NCBI GenBank assembly: GCA_903813345.2
Contig: CAIIXF020000001.1
Location: 15,145,915-15,209,914 of the forward strand
From: Owenia fusiformis
Lineage: Eukaryota > Annelida > Polychaeta > Sabellida > Oweniidae
DNA length: 64,000 nt
Direction of reading: 5' to 3'
The notes under the pieces were generated by a model. It ran no database searches. It saw only the letters and a program-made list of their open reading frames with translations, and was not told the DNA's origin. The position numbers and the translations under genes were made by a program. Of this stretch, positions 13,384 through 25,809 are shown piece by piece; the first letter of the stretch is position 1; the number at the start of each line of letters is the position of its first letter.

Positions 13384-14410
13384 TTTATGTCACCACCAAA
13401 AGTGTTATGTCACCACCAAAAGTGGTGACATATTGTTATGGTCTCCGTTTTTTTCCGACGGCGGTTGGTGGTTGGCGTCCGGCGGTTGGAGGTTGGCGTC
13501 CGGCGTCTGTAACAATTTCTTACAACTTCCTATAACTTAACAAATACTGTTTAGACTGACTTCAATTTTTTTCTAAATCATCTACATGTTCTCAGAAGTT
13601 CAAATCTGACTTTAGATTTGACATTTGACCTTCAATGACCTTCTCAAGGTCAAAAAGGTCTTTTTTCAACTTGCTTCACATTGACTAAATTTTTTTTCAA
13701 AATCATCTACATGTTCTCAGAAATTCAAATCTGACTTTAGATTTGACATTTGACCTTCAAATCTGACTTTAGATTTGACATTTGACCTTCAATGACCTTC
13801 TCAAGGTCAAAAAAGGTCAAAAAGGTCTGTTTTCAACTTGCTTCAAATTGACTAAAAAATTTTTTCAAAATCATCGTGTTCTCAGAAATTCAAATCTGAC
13901 TTTAGATTTGACTTAAGATTTGACATTTGACCTTCAATGACCTTCTCAAAATCAAAAAAGGTCAAAAAGGTCTTTTTTCAACTTGCTTCAAATTGACTAA
14001 ATTTTTTTTTCAAAATCATCTACATGTTCTCAGAAATTCAAATCTGACTTTAGATTTGACATTTGACCTTCAATGACCTTCTCAAGGTCAAAAAAGGTCA
14101 AGAAGGTCTTTTTTCAACATGCTTCAAATTGACTAATTTTTTTTTTCAAAATCATCTACATGTTCTCAGAAATTCAAATCTGACTTTAGATTTGACATTT
14201 GACCTTTAATGACCTTCTCAAGGTCAAAAAAGGTCAAAAAGGTCTGTTTTCAACTTGCTTCAAATTGACCAAATTTTTTTTCAAAATCATCTACATCTTT
14301 TCAGAAGTTCAAATTTGACTTTACAAGTTCTCAGAAATTCAAATCTGACTTAAGTTTGAACTCATAATATTGTGAGCAACTAGGTGGTGACATTTTGTCA
14401 TGTTAATGCC
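13384..14410. mobile_element. Element with hairpin left end and internal 125-165 bp minisatellite
   Basis: The left end contains gtcaccaccaaaagtggtgac, a short palindrome. The right end reads ggtggtgacattttgtcatg then ttaatgcc. Between them are about six copies of a unit holding gttctcagaaattcaaatctg, tttgacatttgaccttcaatg and aaggtcaaaaaggtc. The same end sequences recur at 14536-14670, 44421-44545 and, as a fragment, 5655-5690. The layout (short hairpin ends plus core minisatellite) resembles the Pearl/Helentron-type repeats of bivalves; that link is inference. Confidence 0.55.
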
Positions 14411-14535
14411 TTGTTCTAACTATAGTAGTCTCAAACTGAGATTTCACGGGCTGATTAATATATCTTGTGATCAATTATTGTCTCAATTGGCAAATGGCAC
14501 AACTCTTCTTTATTTTGCAGAGAAATATAGTCTTA

Positions 14536-14670
14536 TTATGTCACCACCACAAGTGATGACATATTGTTAGTCTCCCAACGTTTTGTAGACAGCGGTTGAA
14601 GTTCGGTGTCTTTAACAAATGGCATATGTAACAAAAATGGCAGGTGGTGACATTTTGCTTGCTCAATTTT
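14536..14670. repeat. Short copy of the gtcaccacc element without the minisatellite core
   Basis: Opens with atgtcaccaccacaagtgatg and closes with ggcaggtggtgacattttgc. Confidence 0.5.
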
Positions 14671-17600
14671 GATCGCAGTTTTGATCAAGCCAAACCATAT
14701 ACTGTTACTATTGTTAAGTACCTCAATTGAAACTCTCAGTTCTGATTGGTTAATGAGCGGTCAACAATACTACTAGGTACTTACAATGCTACTAAATTCT
14801 GTTGACTGCTACTTTTGAAAAAAAAAGTTTTTTAAATGTTGAAAAAATTGAAAAAATAAGTTGTGAAAAAAATTACAAATATATTCCACGGTATGGGGAT
14901 TTTTTTGCAAAAATATGATACCTACACTTATCAAATATGTTTCAATATATGTTCAAATATGTCCAAAAATTTATACCTCAACAGTAAACTTTGAGAGTAC
15001 TGTTGACCTAGACCTCCTGTCTTGGTCAACAGTAGTTTCAAAGTTTACAGTATATACAATTTTGCCAGTTGACCTCAAGAGAGGTCTACAATTGTAAGTC
15101 TAAGAAACAAATTCTATTTGAAAATGATTCACACATAGCAAGGCAAGCGGTGTCCGATTCCAGCCAATCCGAACACAGTATTTCACATACAGAACAGTGT
15201 GTGAAATATCAATAACACATGCAAGGTCACTAGTTAAACAGTTGTCATGGTGATGAATGGACTTTTCACATTGGATTTGATGACTTGTCAATTTGACCCT
15301 TTCAAAATCTTTCATTGAAAATGTGTGCCTTTAAGCGATTTCATTCCTTTTGGATGATTTTGTAGAAAAAAAAAATTGTAATGTGTGAAAAAAATTTAAG
15401 CCCAAGAGTAGACTCAATGCATTGTAGCATTGTATGATTCAGCAAACAATGCACTGAGTCCAGGGCTTAAATCCTTAATTTGATGATTTGTGAAAACAAA
15501 TTATGCATAAATGTAATGAAATGAGTTCAACTATCCTATAGAATAGAAAATGTTTTTTATAGTCACGACCGTAAATCTGACAAAATGAGTGGAGGGGGAT
15601 GATGAGATTTCTGATAGAAAATTCAACAAATTAGCAAGATTCATCTTTTTTACTTCAAAAATATGCGGGAAATTCAAATTTTCAAGTCATGACAATAATA
15701 TTTGGATGTTAAACAATACTTTCAAACTGAACATTAATTATGGCAATAATATTTGGATATTAAACAATATTTCCAAACTCTACACGGTGCCTTTAATCTT
15801 AAAAAACGTATTACTTGAAACATTTTTTAATTATAGTCTCAAATTAGCTGCTAGTACGTCAACATTAAGTACAATAAGCTGCAGGTGCTAAAAGAACAAT
15901 GTTGCACCCTCTTCTGCCGCGCTAATGAAATTGGTTTATTTAATTGGAAACTAATCCTCTTTATGTCTTATTCAAATCTACGCTATAAATCAGAGTCTTA
16001 GACACTGATCATGGTATGAAATATCGGTAGGTACACAATGTCTCTTATGATAAGGCAATTCTTGATATAAATAGATAAACTCTCTTGAACAGTTCATGGA
16101 ACCTCATATTTTTATTCCAGTTAATTAGTTGTATGCAATCCAAGTAGTATTTGCATGTTTCCCAAACATGTTCACTGTAACTAGTGGGAATTGTTTCCTC
16201 GTTTTCAGACAGGCATGATGATAAATCAGTGTATGTGAAATTAACCTGGGTGCATCACCTTAAAAACAATTTCATGAAATTATGGTTTTCATATTCTATT
16301 AATTCATTTGGCAACAAAGAGCGAAGAATATTACCCTGCGCTCAGAGTCTAATGTAAAGTCCGAAGACGAACTCTCTTTTAAGAATCAAAGTCGAACGAA
16401 TGCAAATGGACGTATATTCTGCAATGACCTTGAGCTTCTGATTTGACCTTGTTTGACCTCAATAATGTATTGTAAAACAACATAGCATTGCCCCTGAAAT
16501 GGCTTAAAATGCAATCGTTTTCAAAGAGTTTGATTTTCAAACTTGTAAGTAGAACACATCGATCGCAATCGATCGCAATCGATCTTTCTACTATTTTTTT
16601 TAATTATGATGATTCGTGAATCTATTTTACTAACACCAAACATGAATATTTTAGGTGAAATTTGAAAGAAAAGATGTTAAAAGATGTTACTGAATTAGTT
16701 GTTATATTCAAAAGAAAGATACTTGCAAATCACGTCAAAATATGCAAAATAAGGTATCCAGTTAATAAGTTTATTTGTTGATGTTTGCTAAGTACTGGCT
16801 GCATGGAGTTGCATCAGTTAACAATGTTTTGTACTAATAAGGACTAAGTCATACTTGAAAGGAACTGATTAAGAAAAAGTAGTAAAAAGATAAATTGATG
16901 AATTTAATATATAATTGGTTGTTAATGACGCCCATTCTCTACTATTTTAAACAAAGGAGCGAGTTGCATCTTGAAACTAGAAATTGAATGCCTCATCAGG
17001 ATGGTTTTTCTGCCTTATAATTTTGAAAAATCATCAGTGGCCTAAATTAATGGATAACTTTCTGCAACCTCTGATTTGCTCATTTTTGTCATGTGTATAA
17101 GATTATAAGCCACATACGCAAGCCCATTATGATTATTTGTTAATACAAGGGATCCAATCACCAATCAGCGCTCGGGTATTACAGGGAGTACTAATAATCA
17201 GATTCCACCATCTACTGCCCCGCTAAATAGTAAACACGCATCAATTATTGACGTCACCCAAAGGCCAGAAAGTTGTACACTCTGATTTGAGGTATTTAGA
17301 CTTATTGGAAACGTTACCGAGGGAACTATTTAGTGGATGTTAATATTCAAGAGAAGGCGAGCAATTAAATTGGACCCACGCGTTTTTAAATATTGAATTC
17401 TTATAAGAACTTTTGACTGATTGTATCAAGAGTTGAGTACGGATTCCAAATAGGTAAGGACTACCTCAGTTTATATTATTGTTAAACGATATTAATGTGT
17501 TTTTATTCAGTTTCACATTTTAAGCTCTGTCTTGGTTGAACCATAATAAATGTTTTACATCTAATAACCATTCCAAAATAAAGTAATTAAAAATAGAGAG

Positions 17601-17999
17601 AGAGGCGATACTTTAGAAACTTATTCAAACAGGAAAGTGGAAAAAAGTTGTCCATTAAACATATGATACGCGGTGGGCCAAAATGTCCATGTATTATTAA
17701 GCTAAACAAGAACATTTCTAGAATTTGTAACCGGGACTTGCATTCGCAATTTGTAAATAGACAGTATGCAAAATGGTTGAAATTGCCCCTAGACTGAACA
17801 GTCAGTAAATTACTATACTGTAATAATAGCTTTAATTTATGTTATTATATAATTAAACTTTTGATGTATAGTAACTTCCATAGTTTTAGAAACTTTCTAT
17901 TTTTGATGACTGAATCTGTGCGGAATCTGTGGAATCACCAAATTACTCTGCATGCAAAGTGGTTGAAGTGACAAGAAATCTCATCAATCTTTCAATAGA
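14671..17999. other. Intergenic, nothing recognised
   Basis: AT-rich DNA with short ORFs that lack splice support or similarity. A short duplicated phrase (aatatttggatgttaaacaat) occurs at 15690-15770. Confidence 0.4.
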
Positions 18000-18475
18000 C
18001 ACTGGTGATCCACTCGATTACGCTGGTTACCGAAACGATTCGTTTTGGTAACAAAATGTCGGAGCGTCGAAGGTACACGTACGATTTCACGCGTTGTAGG
18101 CAGAATCCCCACGACGTTTTTTCTCACAAACGTATATCAGTATCATATGTTTTAGAAAATGTTCATGTTTGCGAAAAAATAGCTCAGAAGACAACAGAAT
18201 CGTCGATTTAATTCCTCACTTAAGTTACATAAACGGTTTGGGTTAAAAGTGCAGATCTTAACTGTTTTTCGAAAAACCGTTTATGTAACTTAAGTGAAGA
18301 ATTAAATCGACGATTCTGTTGTCTTCTGAACTATTTGTTCGCACATATGCACATTTTCTTCACACGTTTGTGTTAAAAAATGTCTTGGGAATTCTGCCTA
18401 CAACGTGTGAAATAAGGAAAAGAGAAAAATCGTACCTTCGGTGTTCCGACATTTTGTTACCAAAACAAACCGAAC
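18000..18475. mobile_element. Palindromic foldback MITE (CACTGGTGATCC family), right end eroded
   Basis: It opens CACTGGTGATCCACTCG and continues into a nearly perfect inverted repeat around 18240 (taacttaagtgaggaattaa mirrored by aattcttcacttaagttaca). The right terminus is degraded. It is the same family as 22925-23245. Confidence 0.7.
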
Positions 18476-19290
18476 CGAAATGTGCAATGTCTTTTACCAA
18501 TCATATCTTTTTATTTTTCGTTATTATCATACCAAACATTCAGAGATATAATATGTGTATCTTCGACCAAATGGAGAAAATTTCAAAGAATTTCGTAAAT
18601 ATGATAAAAAGTTCGAAAGGATGGAATAGAACAACTCCCACGTGAAAAAAATAGATCGTTACTTTTTACCATAATTTGACGTCATAACTCTAATAAGAAA
18701 TCCTATACCCACCAGCAATGTGCTCAAGAAGGGGATCTTCTATTGATGAAGTTAAACTGTTAATTACGTATAGAGGAATACACCATTTTAAAAAGTTTTC
18801 AATCCAATGAAATTCTGTGAAAAATATCGGTTATAGAATGAAGGTCGAATTAATTTCAACCATTTTGCGATAACATTTGCTTCAGATTCTGAAGTCTCTT
18901 CTCAGTTCAAATTTAGAGGTAGGGGTAACATATAGCATATACTTGAAATTGTAAGATAATTATAACGCTTAATATTTCTCAACGACCCCTAAGAATGTTA
19001 TACATCCTATACTTAGCTTATACATACCAAAAATTATGTCAGATGTGATCTATAAATGTGTTTATTGAGACGTGTCGCAAAAAGGTGGCGCATTTGTTTT
19101 TTAAGGGTATCGCGTAAATGTAACTTTGATTCCCCGGATTATAAGATAATATTCTAATTAAAGTTATATATCATTTTAAAGCTGTTTCGATGAAGATTTT
19201 AGATCAACTACACTCTGTTCACATTTTTGCGCGTTCGTTTTTAAAAAAGAGTTTTTTTACCAAAACATCTGGCAAATATCCCATGTTGAC

Positions 19291-20060
19291 ATGTTACATT
19301 TTGAATTATTACCTCAACGAATGAAGTTCGGTAGGGATATAGTGAAGCCCTCCGTCCGTCAGTCCGTCAGTCAGTCAGTCCGTCCGTCCGTCCGGAAGAT
19401 AACTCAAATATTAGTAGACGGATTTTCTTCATATTTGGTGGAAAGATGTATATTGATGAATAGTTTTACGCAAAAAAAACTTTTTCAAGATGGCCGCCGC
19501 TTTAAAAATGACGGGACTTTTTCGCAAAAATCATAAATTTTTCATTCTAAACCAAAGTAATTATTTATTGTTTGAAATTTTGGTAGTATATTTGCAACAT
19601 CTATCTATTTCACATATATTCCGTGTTTTTCATCCTGACCCCCAGGGGCCGTGTATGGGGGGTCAAGAAAACAGAAATTTTCGCTAATTTTTAGATCTTT
19701 CTGAAGTATAGCTTTATTATACTCAAATGAAAGGCAATTAAGAGTAGATTGCAAATATTGTATCTTTTTTCCTGATTCGAGCCTCGTAAAATTCAAAATG
19801 GCCGTCTAATGTACGATTTCGCAATAATTTTTCGATCCCTTCAAAGTATGGCTATATAATACTCAAATTGAAGGAATTTTGGAGTAGATCACAATTATGG
19901 TATTCTTTTTCAGATTTGTACCTCAGAAAATTCAAAATGGCTGCACAATTCTAAAATCTAAATTTTTCAATTTTAACCAAAGTAATGAGTATAATTGGTT
20001 GGAATTCGGTAATTGATATTTTGTTCGTTGGGATTTGCTACTCCGCGGAGTTGCCATTAT
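19291..20060. repeat. Repeat with CCGT/CAGT microsatellite
   Basis: Contains gtccgtcagtcagtcagtcc (19351-19395) and several diverged blocks of ttcaaaatgg(c) type. The right part, ttgttcgttgggat and tttgctactccgcggagt, is similar to 9328-9390 and 42432-42500. Confidence 0.4.
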
Positions 20061-21640
20061 CTAGTTTTTCGTCTTTAAACGCTCATAACTCAAACAATAT
20101 ATGACTATTATACTTATTTTTCGTCTTGATAAAGGTAGATGGAAGTTTTATTTCAAAGGATGAATTTTAGTAAGCGTCCCATATTGTGACGTCATAGAGT
20201 CTGAAAAATAGAATCTGTTGACAGCGACCTTTTTTGCTCATTTTTTGGTACCTTCAACTTTTCAGGTGTACATTAAACCAAAAATACGAGATCAATTTTT
20301 AATAAATCATACATGATTATTTTGCTCCTAAACTCTAGTTTATTAATAAATAGTTGATTTTGTTCACAAAAGTATGTGTTTTCTGTTGTATGTGGAAAAG
20401 TGGAGGACGAAAGGTTTTCAAAATTCATTAAAATAGGGCTAATTTACGCCATTCGCCTATTTCCAAGCACAGCAACACGTATATTTATTTCACCTAAAAT
20501 ATCAATTGATTCGTGTTTTATGATGCTCCTAGCCCACTACTGATATCAGAGTTATTCGTCTAAAATGTTTTGAGATATAGAGGTAAATGTGGAGGACGAA
20601 AGGATTTCCATGTGTGTACATTTTTCTCAAAAACGTCACATTCTATCATGTTAAAAGCGAGGATCCTCTGGATTACGCCACAAAATGTGTAACAATGCGT
20701 GCGCGAGCTTTTTGCGACACGTCTGAGCAAAATTGTTACATTCTATTCCTAATTTCACTGCTAAAATCGTCTAAAAATAATGTTTTAGACGGGTTTTGGC
20801 ACTTCTTCTGTCAGTGTGTCAATGTTTATTTCAAACCTGTCAGTTATGACTAGTTCAGGATGGGCTTTACAATGGTATGAAGAATATAACACATAGAAAA
20901 TTATGTCATAGGCTTAGAGGAAATGTATTCCAAATTGTAATTTATGACGTAATTTAAAGGAAAAAGTCACATTTAGTGAGTTTGTGTGACACTACATGTA
21001 CTTTTAACCATTGCTAATCTTTTTTTTAATTTTAATTTTTTTTAAATTTCCACCATTTATTTACAATATTTATGCCATGTGCCTCCAAGAGTTTGGCAAT
21101 ATTATTTAAAAAAATGAAAATGTTATGACTGATAAAGGACCATGCATCTTTTTTTCTTTACAGAGGGTATGCACATTTTACCTAGCTCTCTGTATAGCTA
21201 ATAAACTAAACAATAATGATACTCAATACATAGAATAAGCACTAGTTCCCTAATTGAGTCTTTGTCTCATCTCATACCACGAACAAGCAATGAAGATGAT
21301 CATATATAGTATTTTTGATAGAAAGCAGGTCAAATAGGGTGAAAATGGGCCAGATTGTTCTCAGGGGTCAGGTATTTTGAGGATTTTCTTTAGGCCTAAA
21401 TTTATTTCAAATTCAATTTTACATTGTTGTGTAATAATTTACAGTTAATGCATAACTCACATCATAAACATATTTTGTGTTGAAAAATCAAGATTTTTTA
21501 GTTTGATGAAAAATAATGAGGAAATTAATTCCTAAGCGCAGAAAAGTGGTTCAGAGAAAAAAGCATTCTGAAATTTTGGTTCTCATTGAACACAATGGTA
21601 CATACAATTTTATTTCCAACCTACCTAGACCAACTATTAT
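20061..21640. other. Intergenic, diverged repeat debris
   Basis: 20580-20860 carries short echoes of the CACTGGTGATCC family (gaggatcctctggattacgc) and 21540-21600 an R1 fragment; no gene is seen. Confidence 0.4.
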
Positions 21641-22024
21641 ATGAACTCAGACTTTGATTTCTATGGTCAGAAACTTAAATTCATGGCCAGAACGGGATGT
21701 TTTGGCCTTCGCTCCGACCTTCAAAGATGGGGTCAAGGCAATGGTATATGTCTCTTTTGTAACCTCAATGTTAAAGATACTGTACAGCATAGACTTTTTG
21801 TCTGTCCCTACTTTGGTAGTGATAGGAATGTATTTTTCAATAATGTTGTGTCAAACTGCAACCACCAACTCTCCTCTGACTTTCTAGCAGGAAGTGTACA
21901 ACTAAAAACATGTTGGGCTCTGGGAGATGACACTTTAATCTTGTGGGGACATGATAATTACGTGAAGTTTGACAAATATGTCAAATTGTTTTTAAAGAAA
22001 ATACATGTACAGTGCACACAATAG
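21641..22024 (+). pseudogene. Non-LTR retrotransposon (LINE) ORF2 C-terminus
   Basis: 127 codons resemble the end of LINE ORF2 proteins after the reverse transcriptase: YGQKLKFMARTGCFGL, then a CCHC-like knuckle (CLFCN...QHRLFVCPYF). The reverse transcriptase itself is absent, so the copy is 5'-truncated, as LINE copies usually are. It is followed by a 3' UTR and an A-rich tail. Confidence 0.7.
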
Positions 22025-22165
22025 TCGTATGCATGTTTTTAGTGGCCTTTTGCATGATATGTTTTATCCCATTTATATTTTATATATGATGTATTGGATG
22101 CACCGATTGAGTGCCGCTGCTCTAAAAGCGTTTTCCAAATAAATAAATAAGAAATAAAATAAAAC
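22025..22165 (+). mobile_element. 3' UTR and (AAAT)n-like tail of the LINE copy
   Basis: The sequence runs from the LINE stop codon to a tail of repeated aaataaataaataag-type units near 22136-22165. This is the simple-repeat tail expected of target-primed reverse transcription. Confidence 0.6.
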
Positions 22166-22924
22166 AAATAAAATAATTGCTTAAATTTGAAAGTTTAGCA
22201 TATTTAAAAAGTATTTTAAATACGAGAAAGAATTGACGATTATTAAAATTGCCACCCGAGTTAGATCGTAGCAAATCACCGTGATACCATACATTTTTGA
22301 AAATGCTGTAAAACTTTTGCCTGATGATCTATTCAATGGAGAAAATATTTGTGTTTTACAGTGTTAAGTGTTGTATTTGACAGCTTGATGATCTAAAAAT
22401 CGAAATTTTGTTTCTAAAATGTTTCTAAAATTATACTTGTTGAACAACCTTTTTTCAAAAATCATTTCTAAAAGTGTTTTTAAAGTGTTTTGTTAAAAGT
22501 GGATTTTCAAGTCGAAAAGTAATTTGAATGATTGTCGAAATGTCGATTAGGTAATCAATGTGAAGTTGGAAGCAATGCACAATTGCGTACGATTTACAGC
22601 GAAAAATAGTATGTACACTGTACATGTGAAAGCAAGTTGTTGTTTTACCACAAGGTGGGTTAATTAGAGATTATTAGTTTCTTGACGATCGTCTTTTTTT
22701 ATGTTATTTATAAATGTCAGTATATCTTATTAGTTAATTTTTAATAGTCCTGCACCAAGACTGTTTCTCCCCTGCGATTTCAACTTCTCAAGGTGTAACT
22801 GCATGCATGTTGTGTTGGAAAGGTGAGCTGTACGTGCATATGGGGGGACATAGTGTTGAAGCAAAACTAGCTCTTTATCAATATATTACTTACACGAGGG
22901 TGCACTTTGTACGTATTGCAGCAT

Positions 22925-23245
22925 CACTGGTGATCCACTCGATTAGGCTGGAACCGTTTCGGTAACAAAATGTCGGAACGTCGAAGGTACGATTTTTCTT
23001 TTTAACCCCTACCGTTTATGTAATTTAAGTGAGGAATTAAATCGACGATTATGTTGTCTTCTGGGCTATTTTTTCGCAAACATGTACATTTTCTAAAACA
23101 TATGATACTGATACACGTTTGTGAGAAAAGATGTGGGGATTCTGCCTACGACGCGTGAAATAAGGAAAAAAGAAAAATCGTTCCGACATTTTGTTACCGA
23201 AACGGTTCGTTTCGGTAACCAGCGTAATCGAGCGGATCACCAGTG
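22925..23245. mobile_element. CACTGGTGATCC-family MITE with 5-bp target duplication
   Basis: Starts CACTGGTGATCCACTCG and ends CGAGCGGATCACCAGTG, flanked by AGCAT at 22920-22924 and 23246-23250. 321 bp, largely palindromic. A CAC-type terminus with 5-bp duplication is compatible with Transib-like elements, but the heptamer is not a clean match. Confidence 0.75.
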
Positions 23246-23738
23246 AGCATGAAAAAACGTCCATTGAAAGATTTCAACAAAATGTACAAGTTTAGCTGGT
23301 GTAGCAGAGTAGATGCACCTTCGTTTAGCCAGGCCAGGAAGCACACGCTCGTGTTCAAATAAGGCAGATACTGCACATTAAAGCAAACATGTTAAAGGGG
23401 AATCGATGGTAATTGTCTCATGTTAAACTTGTTAAACACTAATTCATTGCAGTTTAGTGGGAAAGAAGTTACAGAAATGATAGATTTTCAGGGAAAATAA
23501 TGGCTAATTGTGTCATCAAGGTGAATCGGTTTAATTGGATAACATTAATTTGAGATAAAAGGAACCCATTAAGTCTGGGCGAAGCTCCTAAATTATTCCT
23601 GTCCGAAATCGTATATAGTGGCAAAGTGACTTTTTATCGCAACTATTAGAGACCTAGAAAAGTGAGAATCAGATCACGAGCAACTTGACCAGAATTTTAT
23701 CTAAAGGGACATTCCTTCCCAGAATAATATGCACGGTA

Positions 23739-23810
23739 GCCAGGCCCGTATCCAGTATAGGGGGGGGGGGGTTGAGTTTTCAAAAATCCCCCCCTGGCTG
23801 CGGGCCTGGT
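23739..23810. repeat. Short hairpin with G-run/C-run
   Basis: gccaggcccgtatccagtat then a G-run is mirrored by a C-run then tggctgcgggcctgg. Confidence 0.55.
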
Positions 23811-24119
23811 AGCTATAACCATAATACATATACTTTCCATATTTAGCAAACATGGGCAAATGTTTTGATATGGTCAATGTTGATCATTTCAAAATTGTAG
23901 TGTCGACTTAGAATCAAAGAAGAGATTATTAATAGACAAAAGAATATTCATCAGCTGGTTTTATTATTCTCAATACCACTTGCCTAATGCTATATGCAAA
24001 TTGAGTTGATGACATCAATTCGTGTGTTAAATTTTTAAAAATGGCAGGTTACTAGATATGAGCAATTCATTTTGAAATTGACCATATCAAAACATTTTCC
24101 ATATTTTGCTGGAAAGTAT

Positions 24120-24660
24120 ATAATATGTATGGTTTAAGTTTAAAGTTTAAAAATAGTTTATCACAGTGTCACCTGTGACATATACAATTAAATACAATAT
24201 AGTATAAATACATTAAGTACAGGTAATAAATCACAACCAGCCTGCATCGGCTTATGAGACACCATCAATTCAGAACAATATAAATATAAAATAAAATATG
24301 AACTGCACAATGATTAATTATGTATTGATCATTGACGTTTTCTCCTGGACCAAAATTTAAAAACAGTTGCTGCAAGTTTATATTGGATGCTGGCAGTTTT
24401 TATAAGAGTGAGCATTTTAATGTCTTGTGGCATATCTTTGAAATTGCAAGGGAGTAGGTTTTCAATACTTTCTAAGAAACAATCTCTAATGTCTGTGTAT
24501 GCATGGCATTCTAAAAGGAAATGTTTTTCTGTTTCAACTGGGAAACCAATGTCTGAGCATACCTGGCATACGTTGTTGGAGGGGTGTGTTTGATAAACGT
24601 CTATGCATGAGTTATAGAGATCCGCATATAAGTCTGGACAACCCTCTAAGCAACAACGAC
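24120..24660 (-). pseudogene. LINE ORF2 C-terminus and 3' UTR, second family
   Basis: The minus strand reads open from about 24660 to a stop at 24329. It contains NNVCQVCSDIGFPVETEKHF, then LLECHAYTDIR and FKFWSRRKR. The CxxC...H...C knuckle followed by a W-x-R-R end is typical of ORF2 C-termini. The 3' UTR runs to about 24120 and ends in repeats of a TTTAAAC-like unit. It differs from the copy at 21.6 kb, so two LINE families are present. Confidence 0.6.
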
Positions 24661-25770
24661 TTTTGGGATTTAGAGCGATTTCTTCTTTGGTCTAAATATG
24701 CTGCCTTTAAAAATTGTTCAAAGATGCAATTTCATTATATTTAGACAATCTATTTTTATGTACTTCAATGACAAAAACTATTTATACAGAAACCGTTGTT
24801 GATGATAACCATACCACTGTTTCACCATTGTTATAATACAATTCCAAGTTTAGCGCTCATTAAAAGACAACGAATGAGCGTAAAAACTGCGCAGATGAGT
24901 GAAAACTGAAGGTGCAAACAAGAATTTCATACATCACCTTTTTAGTTCAATGATTAACAAATCGACTGCGCAATAGAATAATATCATTATGGAAAATACC
25001 ATATTTCTCATGGGGGCTCTTCAGAAAAATATTTCAATTTAGCGCCCATGGGCGCTATCATGGATGAGGCCCACCACGTAACTAGATTAAAAAAATCTCC
25101 GGTAGGGTGATTGAAATCAAATTGAAATTAATAATTGTTTTTTTTTATGATTGCAATAGATAGGATTTCTTGTGTACAGTCCCTGTAGTGGTGGATTTAA
25201 AATACTGAGTCAACATTAATTTGTTGATTAGCAAAAACAAGATTTCGAGGCATGAAAGGAATATTTTCAAAGGCAATCACATTAGTAGCATGTAAAAGAT
25301 CTCAAGACGAATATTGTTGCTGTTTAAGTGTCTTTGGGAATATTCACTCGCCAAGACATTCTGTCAAGTTGATAGAATCTTTAAATTAATATTTTGTTAA
25401 TCATATTGGATTGGACTCCTTGTGGAGATTAACTAATTTCGTAATCAACGCAGAGGGATCTGTTGAGAAATGTAAGGCTTGATCACGGACAGCTTCACGT
25501 CATATTTGTTGTCGCGTTTGTGAACTGCTGAACTGTGTTGAATTTCTACACAAATATGTAGTTATGCCCATTTTGGTATTTTCTTGATTAATCAGATTCC
25601 AAGTTGAAGATCGGTGGACACTGGTCGACTGTTGACCCATTGGTTGCCTGATATAGGCTAATGCCACGATTCAGTAAAAACGTCTTTGGTCTGACCAGTA
25701 TACTTTATTATTATCTCTCGAAGTAAAATTCATTGAGGTCATTTGACGAATTGGGTTGCAAAGGCACAAC

Positions 25771-25809
<39 letters not shown>

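Noticed and set aside
13124-13540. 138-codon ORF
   Set aside because: The last part is the gtcaccacc repeat and its GGTTGG-rich stretch; the rest is hydrophobic AT-rich translation without family signal.
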